The position numbers and the translations under genes were made by a program. Below are positions 1 through 6,735 of a stretch of DNA of 12,846 nt, one piece after another. Each line of letters starts with the position of its first letter. Position 1 is the stretch's first letter. The notes below the pieces were generated by a model. That model was not told the origin of the DNA. It did not search any database and saw only the letters and a program-made list of their open reading frames with translations. The stretch spans positions 1-12,846 of the forward strand of contig JABMRG010000023.1 of assembly GCA_013202935.1 (NCBI GenBank). Direction: 5' to 3'. The stretch is from Candidatus Omnitrophota bacterium (lineage in GTDB: Bacteria > Omnitrophota > Gorgyraeia > JABMRG01).

Positions 1-31
1 ACTGTCCCCATGCTCATGTGAAGTGTCCCCA
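1..31. repeat. Dispersed repeat, two TGTCCCC units (second copy of the 9982-10012 arm)
   Basis: Positions 1-31 match positions 9982-10012 in the same orientation at 30 of 31 bases; the only difference is G at 20 against A at 10001. The copy contains one ACTGTCCCC unit (1-9) and one AAGTGTCCCC unit (22-30) separated by a TGCTCATG spacer, the same order as the outer two units of the right arm of the large array. The window edge probably cuts the element, so its left part is not visible. It lies just beyond the terminator that closes the ribF transcription unit. Confidence 0.85.
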
Positions 32-78
32 AATAAAAACCCTGGCTATTTACCCATAGACAGGGTACTTTGCCAGGG
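32..78 (-). terminator. Intrinsic terminator downstream of ribF
   Basis: Read on the minus strand, CCCTGGC (78-72) pairs perfectly with GCCAGGG (46-40), followed at once by TTTTTATT. Within the loop, ACCC (66-63) and GGGT (55-52) can form a second 4-bp stem after a symmetric 5x5 internal loop. A GC-rich stem plus U-tract is the standard Rho-independent form. It lies about 50 nt past the ribF stop and closes the long minus-strand gene run. On the plus strand there is no matching T-tract, so it looks unidirectional. Confidence 0.85.
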
Positions 79-125
79 AATATATTCAAATTACAGTAGT
101 ATTATACTAAATAATAACCAATATG

Positions 126-1046
126 TCAAGCCAAAAGCTTCTTGGCTAGGGCTGCGTCTTTTATTATCTGGCTGCGAAGGTGGTCTTCGCTCTTAAACTT
201 TCTTTCAGGCCTTAGCCTCTTATGGAAATAGACCTCGAGGTCTTTACCATAGAGGTTCTTATTAATTCCGAATATATGTACCTCAATGCTTGGGTCTTTT
301 TCGCCGAAGGTAGGCCGCCTTCCTATATTGAGCACAGCCTTATAACTTCTATTTCCAACTCTTGTATAGGCAGCGTAGACACCGCTGGGAGGAATCGCCT
401 CATGATGCGGATCTATATTTGCGGTCCTAAAACCCAATGCCCTTCCTCTCTTTCTTCCTCTAACAACAGTTCCTAATATTGAGATGGGCCTACCAAGCAG
501 CTTTGAAGCAGAATTAAGTTTACCATTTTCGATAAGGTGCCTGATAATACTGCTGCTTATAATCCTAGAATTATGCTTTCTTAACCCTACAACATATAAC
601 TTAAACCCCATTTCTTTAGATACCTTCTCTAAAGCTGCCTTTGTATGAACATTGTCTTCTCCGAAGGAGAAATCCTCACCCACTATTAATGATTTCATAT
701 TCATTCTCTTTAGCAGGATATCCTGTATAAAACCTTTTGTATCATGGCCTGCAAATCTCTTAGTAAACCTTATTACCAGGCATAACTCAATACCAAGATT
801 CTCCATTAAGCACAAACGGTGGTTGAGCGAGGAAAGCATAGAGATAGATTCTTTGCCTTTTAATACCTTCGCTGGATGCGGATCAAAGGTAACAACTGTT
901 GGTATTGCCTTTATTTCTTTTGCTTTTTTTAGGAGTTCTTTTATCGCGGCCTGATGGCCTATGTGTACCCCGTCAAATATACCTACAGTTATAATAGTGG
1001 GCATTATCTTTCTTTTTAGATTTTTAACTCCGTATATTATTTTCAT
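126..1046 (-). CDS. ribF: Bifunctional riboflavin kinase / FAD synthetase
   Basis: This cytoplasmic enzyme phosphorylates riboflavin to FMN and adenylylates FMN to FAD. The N-terminal FAD synthetase half (about residues 15-175) shows GIFDGVHIGH (22-31), TFDPHP (53-58), IVGEDFSFG (121-129) and IISSSIIR (162-169). The C-terminal kinase half shows LGFRTANI (204-211), PPSGVY (219-224), NIGRRPTFG (240-248) and a likely catalytic Glu in SIEVHIF (253-259). The length of 306 aa is normal. I chose the ATG at 1046 because it overlaps the truB stop as ATGA and the resulting N-terminus MKIIYGVKNL resembles known RibF starts. A longer frame to 1127 is open, and an ATG at 1004 is an alternative. No strong ribosome binding site is seen, which suggests translational coupling to truB. 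It is the last gene before the terminator. Confidence 0.95.
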   Translation of the reverse strand: MKIIYGVKNLKRKIMPTIITVGIFDGVHIGHQAAIKELLKKAKEIKAIPTVVTFDPHPAKVLKGKESISMLSSLNHRLCLMENLGIELCLVIRFTKRFAGHDTKGFIQDILLKRMNMKSLIVGEDFSFGEDNVHTKAALEKVSKEMGFKLYVVGLRKHNSRIISSSIIRHLIENGKLNSASKLLGRPISILGTVVRGRKRGRALGFRTANIDPHHEAIPPSGVYAAYTRVGNRSYKAVLNIGRRPTFGEKDPSIEVHIFGINKNLYGKDLEVYFHKRLRPERKFKSEDHLRSQIIKDAALAKKLLA

Positions 1047-1675
1047 AATGACGATAGTTGAATCGCGTCCTTTATATGAAATTCGCCGGATCTTATTCTG
1101 TTTAAGTTTACCATATGAGCTCCGCAACCAAGCTTCTTGCCAATGTCATGGCAGAGTGTCCTTATATATGTACCTTTTGAGCAGGATACACGAAATCTTG
1201 CCAATGGAACCTCAATCTCTATAATCTCTATATCTTTTATCTCAATATCTTTTGGTTCTCTTTCCACCTCTATGCCCTTCCTTGCAAGGCTATAGAGCCT
1301 TTTTCCTTTATAATGTTTTGCTGATACCATAGGAGGTACCTGCTTCTGCTTACCCTTAAAGGAGAGTATAACCTCCTCAATGGTGTCTCTGCTTATACCA
1401 GAGGTTTCTGCCCTATCTATTATTTTGCCTGTGGCATCTTGCGTATCTGTGGCCTTGCCAAGCTCCATGGTACATATATACTCCTTATCAGAACAGGAAA
1501 GCTTGGCAGAAAGTTTAGTTGCCTTATCAAGCAATATAACTAATACGCCCGTAGCCATAGGGTCCAGAGTGCCGCAGTGGCCAACCTTTTTTATCTTAAG
1601 TTTTCTCCTTATGAAATCTACCGCATCATGGGATGTCATGCCAGAAGGCTTATCAATAATTAAAACATTATCCAT
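1043..1675 (-). CDS. truB: tRNA pseudouridine-55 synthase, short form
   Basis: TruB converts U55 in the tRNA T-loop to pseudouridine and may act as a tRNA folding chaperone. The N-terminus IIDKPSGMTSHD (6-17) and the catalytic segment HCGTLDPMATGVL (33-45), with the nucleophile Asp38, are intact. KEYICTMELG, PPMVSAKHYKGKRLYSLAR and CSKGTYIRTL follow in the family order. At 210 aa the protein stops after GCGAHMVNLNRIR, at the end of the catalytic fold. The C-terminal PUA-like domain of the roughly 300-aa E. coli and Bacillus proteins is absent, and the next gene starts at once, so nothing looks frameshifted away. The start overlaps the nrnA stop by 8 nt and the stop overlaps the ribF ATG, indicating tight coupling. 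Confidence 0.95.
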   Translation of the reverse strand: MDNVLIIDKPSGMTSHDAVDFIRRKLKIKKVGHCGTLDPMATGVLVILLDKATKLSAKLSCSDKEYICTMELGKATDTQDATGKIIDRAETSGISRDTIEEVILSFKGKQKQVPPMVSAKHYKGKRLYSLARKGIEVEREPKDIEIKDIEIIEIEVPLARFRVSCSKGTYIRTLCHDIGKKLGCGAHMVNLNRIRSGEFHIKDAIQLSSL

Positions 1676-2654
1676 TCTTTGATTCTTTCAGGTGCTTCTT
1701 GGCCTCATTCAATACAGCCTTCTCAACTTCTTCTATAGCCCCCTTCATAGTACATCCACTGGCAGAACGGTGTCCACCTCCCCTGAATTTCTTGGCAAGC
1801 TTGTTAACATCGACCCTTTCATTTGAACGAAAGCTTACCTTTATAGTATTATTTGCTATCTCACGAAAAGCCAGGGCAATTTTCACGCCATCTATCGACC
1901 TTGGAAAGTTTACAAAGTCCTGGGTAGTCCCCAGTTTTGCCTTGTGTGTCTTTAGCATAGATTTTGTTATTTTTATCCAAGCTATCTTGCCATCCCTACT
2001 GATATCAAGCGTGGAAAGCACATCCGTTAGAAGTGTAATATGAGACCTTTGGGCCCTTTCATAGATCTTGCGATATATATCAGTTACATCTATGCGTTTC
2101 TGCATAAGTTCTGCTATAATCTCATGCGTCTTTGCGGTTGTGTTGGAATAGCGAAAAGAACCTGTATCCGTAAGAATTGCTATATACATATATAGTGCTG
2201 CCCGCTCATTAATAGGCACCTTCATATCCTTAAAGAGGTGGTATATCTGTTCACCTGAGCAGGATATCTTTGGTGCAATCCAGTTTACACTACCAAAATG
2301 GGCATTGCTTATATGATGGTCTATGTTTAAGATCGGCCTTGTCAAATATATAGCCTTACTAATAGACCCTAAACGATCAAGGCTGGTACAGTCTACTATA
2401 CAGGCAACGTCGTAATCTATAACCTTATTACTGGAATTTAGGTACCTAATTCTATTTATCTTAGGAAGAAATCTATAGGTCTCAGGTATCCTCTCAGGCC
2501 CAACTAAAAAAACTTTCTTGCCTAGATATTCAAGCAGTTCTGCCAAGGCAAGCATACTGCCTATCGCATCTCCTTCCAGGTTCTGGTGTGACGATATCAG
2601 GAATCGCTTATTCTTCTTATTCTTCAACACAGTAGTAATCTTTTTCATAGACAT
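1668..2654 (-). CDS. nrnA: DHH/DHHA1 phosphoesterase (NrnA-like nanoRNase / pAp phosphatase)
   Basis: NrnA-type enzymes degrade 2-5 nt RNAs and dephosphorylate 3'-phosphoadenosine 5'-phosphate, using two metal ions. The DHH domain shows SSHQNLEGDAIGS (21-33), VDCTSLDRLG (87-96), NIDHHISN (110-117) and LTDTGSFRYS (161-170). The C-terminal DHHA1 domain shows FRGGGHRSASG (290-300). In the first motif the usual Asp-Gly-Asp reads Glu-Gly-Asp (E27, D29), a variant I believe occurs in other NrnA-like proteins. The length of 328 aa is typical. A good GGAGGA sits 8 nt before the ATG at 2654, inside the end of rbfA; a second ATG lies two codons later. It starts 1 nt after rbfA and overlaps truB, the standard rbfA-nrnA-truB order. 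Confidence 0.93.
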   Translation of the reverse strand: MSMKKITTVLKNKKNKRFLISSHQNLEGDAIGSMLALAELLEYLGKKVFLVGPERIPETYRFLPKINRIRYLNSSNKVIDYDVACIVDCTSLDRLGSISKAIYLTRPILNIDHHISNAHFGSVNWIAPKISCSGEQIYHLFKDMKVPINERAALYMYIAILTDTGSFRYSNTTAKTHEIIAELMQKRIDVTDIYRKIYERAQRSHITLLTDVLSTLDISRDGKIAWIKITKSMLKTHKAKLGTTQDFVNFPRSIDGVKIALAFREIANNTIKVSFRSNERVDVNKLAKKFRGGGHRSASGCTMKGAIEEVEKAVLNEAKKHLKESKNG

Positions 2655-2655
2655 A

Positions 2656-3003
2656 CTATTTCTCCTCCTCCTTGTGGATGGCTTCTATTATCTCGTCAAT
2701 TCTGTTCTTTTCCTTATCAACATCATCGTATATGAACTGGATCTCGGGGGTAGATTTCATTCTAATGCGTCTTCCTAAGGCCTTACGTATAAAACCTGCT
2801 GACCTGTTCAGTCCATCAACAGTCTTATCAAACGATTCCCCCTCTTCTATTGTCGTAAAATATACATGTGCTATCTTAAGATCAGGTGTTGTTTCCACCC
2901 TTGTTATAGTAACAAAGCCTATTTCTGGGTCGCTTAAATCTTTCTGTATAATCTCACTTATCCTATGCCTCATCTCTTCATTAACCCTATCAATCCTTGA
3001 CAT
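2656..3003 (-). CDS. rbfA: 30S ribosome-binding factor A
   Basis: RbfA binds the immature 30S subunit and assists late 16S rRNA maturation. The 115-aa sequence has the family pattern throughout: RIDRVNEEMRHRISEII at the N-terminus, DPEIGFVTITRVETTPDL in the first half of the single KH-like domain, then HVYFT, an IRKALGRRIRMKSTPEI segment and the acidic tail IQFIYDDVDKEKNRI. The start at 3003 is supported by a strong GGGGAGG (3015-3009) 5 nt upstream. It follows the DUF503 gene by 16 nt and precedes nrnA by 1 nt, the usual neighbourhood. Confidence 0.95.
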   Translation of the reverse strand: MSRIDRVNEEMRHRISEIIQKDLSDPEIGFVTITRVETTPDLKIAHVYFTTIEEGESFDKTVDGLNRSAGFIRKALGRRIRMKSTPEIQFIYDDVDKEKNRIDEIIEAIHKEEEK

Positions 3004-3019
3004 CGACGCCTCCCCAAAC

Positions 3020-3301
3020 TCATAAAAGTTCTATCTGATAATCAGTTATATCTGCTCCACTAAGCTCACCTATGAAGTTCAGTGCCTTATTAAGCGCACC
3101 ATCAATGTAAACCTTGTCATTTGAAACAGCACATATAGCAAGCGTGGCAAGTTGCCACTTATCATGATGGTCAATCTCTGCAACAGAGGCATTGAACTTG
3201 TTGCGTAGTTTATCTTTCAAACTCTTTATAACGCGCCTCTTTGCCTTTAAAGAGTTACTTTCAGGAATATGCAACTCAACGGTCAAGAGCCCTATTACCA
3301 T
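3020..3301 (-). CDS. DUF503 family protein (YlxP-like)
   Basis: This 93-aa protein belongs to the small DUF503/YlxP family. The start MVIGLLTVELHIPESNSLK (1-19), then KAKRRVIKSLKDKLRNKFN and an AEIDHHDKWQLATLAICAVS stretch are characteristic. The family is widespread next to infB and rbfA. Its function is poorly defined; I know of a proposed role around ribosome assembly or translation, and nothing in this sequence adds to it. There is no signal peptide and no membrane segment, so it is presumably cytoplasmic. Its ATG is 1 nt after the preceding stop (TAA T ATG) with AGG just upstream, and rbfA follows, so it keeps one of its usual partners although infB is missing upstream. Confidence 0.9.
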   Translation of the reverse strand: MVIGLLTVELHIPESNSLKAKRRVIKSLKDKLRNKFNASVAEIDHHDKWQLATLAICAVSNDKVYIDGALNKALNFIGELSGADITDYQIELL

Positions 3302-3302
3302 A

Positions 3303-4640
3303 TTACCTATTAAGCCTTTCAGCTAGTTCCAGTTCCTTTTTTTTGCCTGCTATCTTGCCATCCAGCTTATCATAGAGCACTCTGTTTAATATCCTCTTGT
3401 ACCTGGGCCCTGGTACTACACCGAGTCTTTTTAAATCTTTGCCTCCTATAGAAACCCTGACACCGTTATAGCGTTTAAAGAAGAGTAAAATGCGTTCCTT
3501 TGCTATCTGAGACTTAGACTTTGCCATAATAAAAAGTATAACTTCATAAGCCAAAGGTTCAAGCAGCTTATAAATCTGACTGGGCCTTAGACTATTTCTT
3601 TGCTTAAGAGCTTTTATCACCTTTTCAGCATACCTTTTGCATGAGATAAGTCGTTTTTCATCACCTTTTGTAAATATAAACTTCTCGCATATATTTTTAA
3701 CCTGTGGCAGTCTTATATCATCAAGCATTGCCATAAAATATATGATCCAACTATCAATGGCTATTTTTTTCGGCATAGAAAGCTTATACCAGCTGCATGT
3801 CTCATCTATTGAATGGAAAAGCCGTATCATTCCTTTGGTCAGTTTGAGCCTGGGGTGTATAAACCGCAGCTCATGTAATTGATGCATACGCATAAGCGCT
3901 TTAACAGGCGACTCCTCACTCAATATGAGTACAATCTCATTGCGCAGCCTCTGTTTCTGCGTCTTCCCAAACATATTAAGGTTCATTGCTGTCTTTATAA
4001 GCTCTTCCGTATGCGGCTCTATAGTAAAATTGTACCTCTGCTCAAAGCGAATTGCCCTGAATATCCTTGTAGGGTCCTCAACAAAACTCATATCATGCAA
4101 TACCCTTATCCTCTTTGCTTTAAGATCGCGCTGCCCGTTAAAAAAATCTATAAGGCTGCCAAAAGTCTTCTTGTGCAATGAGACTGCCATAGCATTAATT
4201 GTAAAATCTCTTCTGTAGAGGTCCTGTCTTATAGAACTAAAACTTACTCGTGGCAGGGCTGCGGGATACTCATAATATTCCTTTCGTGCAGTTGCTATAT
4301 CAATCTTAATCTTCTTCTCCTTATCCTTAAGGCTGCCTTTTTTGGCTTTTAACTTAAGGCCTGTTACCACAGTAGCTGTTCCAAACCGCTCATATACTAC
4401 CAGTGAACCGGAAAGCTCCTTAGCCAGTGTCTTTGCAAAAAGAAGCCCTTTACCCTCCAATACAATATCTACATCAAAATTCTTAACCCCAAGAAGCACA
4501 TCCCTTACAAAGCCACCTACAATAAATGCCTTAAGCTTCTTCTTATCAGCTATATCACCTGCGAGTTTTAAGATTTTAAACATAGACCCAGGCAAGGCCT
4601 TTCCTACTCTTAAGGTTATGGCTTTCGATTTATAAGGCAT
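3303..4640 (-). CDS. cca: CCA tRNA nucleotidyltransferase / poly(A) polymerase family
   Basis: This is a class II nucleotidyltransferase that adds C, C and A to tRNA 3' ends, or a subset of them. The head shows FIVGGFVRDVLLG (39-51), FDVDIVLEG (55-63) with metal-binding Asp56 and Asp58, a third Asp114 in IKIDIATARKE, and YRRDFTINAMA (142-152). DPTRIFRAIRFEQRY (189-203) follows in the neck, then an all-helical C-terminal half to 445 aa without an obvious HD phosphohydrolase motif. A Lys-rich insertion (about 96-113) precedes the third carboxylate. Sequence alone does not separate a full CCA enzyme from the CC- or A-adding specialists, nor from a poly(A) polymerase. The tRNA-Pro in this window already encodes CCA, so repair is one plausible role. 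The start at 4640 has GGAAA 8 nt... upstream, 21 nt after xerD. Confidence 0.88.
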   Translation of the reverse strand: MPYKSKAITLRVGKALPGSMFKILKLAGDIADKKKLKAFIVGGFVRDVLLGVKNFDVDIVLEGKGLLFAKTLAKELSGSLVVYERFGTATVVTGLKLKAKKGSLKDKEKKIKIDIATARKEYYEYPAALPRVSFSSIRQDLYRRDFTINAMAVSLHKKTFGSLIDFFNGQRDLKAKRIRVLHDMSFVEDPTRIFRAIRFEQRYNFTIEPHTEELIKTAMNLNMFGKTQKQRLRNEIVLILSEESPVKALMRMHQLHELRFIHPRLKLTKGMIRLFHSIDETCSWYKLSMPKKIAIDSWIIYFMAMLDDIRLPQVKNICEKFIFTKGDEKRLISCKRYAEKVIKALKQRNSLRPSQIYKLLEPLAYEVILFIMAKSKSQIAKERILLFFKRYNGVRVSIGGKDLKRLGVVPGPRYKRILNRVLYDKLDGKIAGKKKELELAERLNR

Positions 4641-4661
4641 GTGGTTTTTTCCATTTCATTA

Positions 4662-5558
4662 TTATGGCCTGGGATGAAATTTATGGTGTATAGATTTAAG
4701 CCGTTCTTTATTTATATGCGTGTAAATCTGAGTAGTTGAGATATCTGCGTGGCCGAGCATCTCCTGGACAACCCTTAAATCTGCTCCTCTTTCTAAAAGA
4801 TGCGTTGCAAAAGAATGCCTTAATGTATGCGGCATTATATCCTGTTTTATGCCTGCCAGGCGGGCATACTTCTTTATCATCTTCCAAAAGCTCTGTCGTG
4901 ATATCCTCTTTCCCAGCCGGGATAGAAATAGAGATGTCGAAGAATGCCCCTTTAAGAGCTTTGGGCGCGCCTTACTAATATATCTGCGCAATGCATCCTG
5001 TGCCTGTTTTCCAACAGGGACTATCCTCTCCTTATTCCCCTTGCCAACACACCTAACAAATCCTATATCGAGATTTACATTGTCCGTGGCTAGATTGACC
5101 AACTCGGAAACCCTCAAGCCCGTTGCATACATAAGCTCAATCGCTGCCTTATCCCTTATACCCATCCATGTCCTAATGTTGGGTTTTTTTATTATCAACT
5201 CAACATCTGCAACTGAAAGCGTTTCAGGCAGATGTTTCCATAGTCTTGGTGAATCCAGAACACTTGTTACATCCTCCTTAATATATCTCTCCCTTACTAG
5301 AAAGCGGTGAAATACCTTGATAGCAACAAGGTTACGTGAAATAGAATTAGGGGCAAGTCCATCATCCTTTAGCGAGGCCATATAGTCCCTGATATCATTA
5401 CGTGTAGCCTCTTCCGCATGCAACCGTTTTTTCTTATCCTCAAGATAGGTTGCATATTTGTATAGGTCGTTCTTATAGGCGGCTGCGGTATTGTCAGAAA
5501 GTCCTCTTTCAACAGAAAGATAGCTTAAGAACTCTTCTACCATATCTTTCATAGCCAT
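4662..5558 (-). CDS. xerD: Site-specific tyrosine recombinase, XerD type
   Basis: Xer recombinases resolve chromosome dimers at dif near the division septum. The N-terminal SAM-like core-binding domain (about 5-90) starts with EEFLSYLSVERGLSDNTAAA. The catalytic domain (about 110-290) carries the full set: Arg149 in ATGLRVSEL, Lys173 in GKGNKER, His244 and Arg247 in HTLRHSFATH, His270 in MLGHADI and the nucleophile Tyr279 in QIYTH. The length of 298 aa is standard. YATGLRVSEL favours XerD over XerC, but this assignment is not certain. The ATG at 5558 overlaps the upstream gene by 10 nt and has GAGGAAGAG just upstream; an ATG at 5552 would give an ATGA overlap. The housekeeping context and intact motifs argue for a true Xer protein, not a phage integrase. 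Confidence 0.92.
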   Translation of the reverse strand: MAMKDMVEEFLSYLSVERGLSDNTAAAYKNDLYKYATYLEDKKKRLHAEEATRNDIRDYMASLKDDGLAPNSISRNLVAIKVFHRFLVRERYIKEDVTSVLDSPRLWKHLPETLSVADVELIIKKPNIRTWMGIRDKAAIELMYATGLRVSELVNLATDNVNLDIGFVRCVGKGNKERIVPVGKQAQDALRRYISKARPKLLKGHSSTSLFLSRLGKRISRQSFWKMIKKYARLAGIKQDIMPHTLRHSFATHLLERGADLRVVQEMLGHADISTTQIYTHINKERLKSIHHKFHPRP

Positions 5559-6178
5559 GGGTTGCTCTTCCTCTCTGCTGCTATCGTAGTCTCTTCACCG
5601 TGGCCGGGCAATACAAGTGTATCATCATCCAATCTCATAAGCTTATCATTTATAGCCGTGATAAGCGCCTTATGGTTACTATAAGGAAGGTCTGCCCTTC
5701 CCACGCTTCCCGCAAATAATGCATCGCCTGTAAAAACGATTTTCTTATAATGCAATGAGATGCCGCCCGGGGTGTGGCCCGGGGTGTGTAAGACCTTCAA
5801 TTTCATACCAGATATATCTATCTCATCACCCTCTTCTAAGAGCCTGCTCGCCTTTGGTGAAACAGCAAAATTTGAATATAAGGCTGAGAGGCTGAGCATC
5901 GGGTTGGTCAAAAAGTTCGCATCCCTTTTATGTATATATACGGGAAGTTTAAATGCGTAATTTGCGCCTGTATGGTCTATGTGGCCGTGGGTATTTACGA
6001 TAAACTTAGCAACAAGGGCTTCCTTCTCAATGAGCGTTCTTATCTTATCATAATCTGCACCCGGGTCTATTATCAGGACCTCTTTTGTCCTGGCAGAACC
6101 GAATATATAGCAGTTTGTTTCAAGGGGCCCTACGACCAGATGGTGTAATATATATTCTCTATTTGAGGTCTTCTGCAT
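5549..6178 (-). CDS. Metallo-beta-lactamase-fold hydrolase, glyoxalase II-like
   Basis: This is a zinc-dependent hydrolase of the glyoxalase II-like MBL group. All metal ligands are present: THGHIDH (63-69: His64, His66, Asp68, His69), His135 in HTPGHTPGG, Asp152 in FTGDALFAGSVGR and His193 in LPGHGEETT. The N-terminus LVVGPLETNCYIF (14-26) is typical of this small 200-210 aa subgroup. The C-terminal substrate domain of true glyoxalase II is missing, so the substrate is uncertain; a thioester or similar small metabolite is possible. No signal peptide is seen. The ATG at 6178 lies 20 nt inside the preceding lipoprotein gene, with AAAGAG 4 nt upstream, and the stop overlaps xerD. The neighbours do not reveal its substrate. 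Confidence 0.9.
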   Translation of the reverse strand: MQKTSNREYILHHLVVGPLETNCYIFGSARTKEVLIIDPGADYDKIRTLIEKEALVAKFIVNTHGHIDHTGANYAFKLPVYIHKRDANFLTNPMLSLSALYSNFAVSPKASRLLEEGDEIDISGMKLKVLHTPGHTPGGISLHYKKIVFTGDALFAGSVGRADLPYSNHKALITAINDKLMRLDDDTLVLPGHGEETTIAAERKSNPWL

Positions 6179-6719
6179 CTGGCTCTTTCACTTTCTCCTC
6201 TTGCGCTACGGAGTTCTCCTGGACTTCATCAGGTATAACAAAATTTTTCATATAGAAATATGAAAATTTATTTACTGCCCGGTAATGGCTGCTAATCTCT
6301 TTTACAACGCGGTTTTTATGAGAGATCAGATAGTTGGGAGTCTTAATCTTTTCAACCAATCTCTCGAGCTCATCAATATAAGGTTCCAGCTCTTTCTGCT
6401 TATCTTCTATCAGAAGCTCATAAATCTTTTTTATCTCTGTTAGTGAGTATGATGCAAACATCTCAATCCTCTTCTGTGACTTCTTTGCCTGGATTGAAGA
6501 GATAAGTTCAGATTCTGAATTCTTCCAGAATACAAAGTGGTTGGCATAAAATTGTTTATTTGTAAACTCTTTCTCATAATCTTTCGGCTGAAGCACAGGG
6601 GCTGTTGCCTCTTCACCTTTCTTCCTTCTTATAAATTTCCTGCGCCATGCTCCGCCACAGCCTACGGAATTCATACAGATCAATAAAATCAGTATACCAG
6701 CTAAAAAACGTTTATTCAT
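6159..6719 (-). CDS. Predicted lipoprotein of unknown function
   Basis: I do not recognise a family for this 186-aa protein. It begins with a signal peptide: MNKR, a hydrophobic stretch FLAGILILLICM (5-16), then SVGC with the likely lipidated Cys21. The lipobox has Ser at -3 instead of the more usual Leu, so the call is good but not perfect. Directly after Cys21 comes a strongly basic patch WRRKFIRRKK (25-34). The middle (about 68-126) is highly charged and helical, possibly coiled coil (EIKKIYELLIEDKQKELE). The C-terminal 20 residues are acidic (EEKVKEPDAED). No catalytic motif is seen. The gene sits 16 nt after ligA and overlaps the MBL gene by 20 nt, so it is co-transcribed, but the neighbours share no obvious theme with an envelope lipoprotein. 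Confidence 0.75.
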   Translation of the reverse strand: MNKRFLAGILILLICMNSVGCGGAWRRKFIRRKKGEEATAPVLQPKDYEKEFTNKQFYANHFVFWKNSESELISSIQAKKSQKRIEMFASYSLTEIKKIYELLIEDKQKELEPYIDELERLVEKIKTPNYLISHKNRVVKEISSHYRAVNKFSYFYMKNFVIPDEVQENSVAQEEKVKEPDAEDLK

Positions 6720-6735
6720 CTTTGCCTCCGTCCAA

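Noticed and set aside
4849..4867. Near-perfect 19-bp palindrome in xerD (TGCCTGCC and GGCGGGCA)
   Set aside because: It has one mismatched pair, sits inside ordinary codons for a conserved region and has no second copy that I see in the window.
4849..5310. Plus-strand open frame of 153 codons opposite xerD
   Set aside because: It lies wholly antisense to xerD, whose catalytic residues are all intact, and the product resembles nothing.
5760..5786. Tandem GCCCGGGGTGT repeat in the MBL gene
   Set aside because: It simply encodes the conserved HTPGHTPGG motif, whose protein sequence is itself repetitive.
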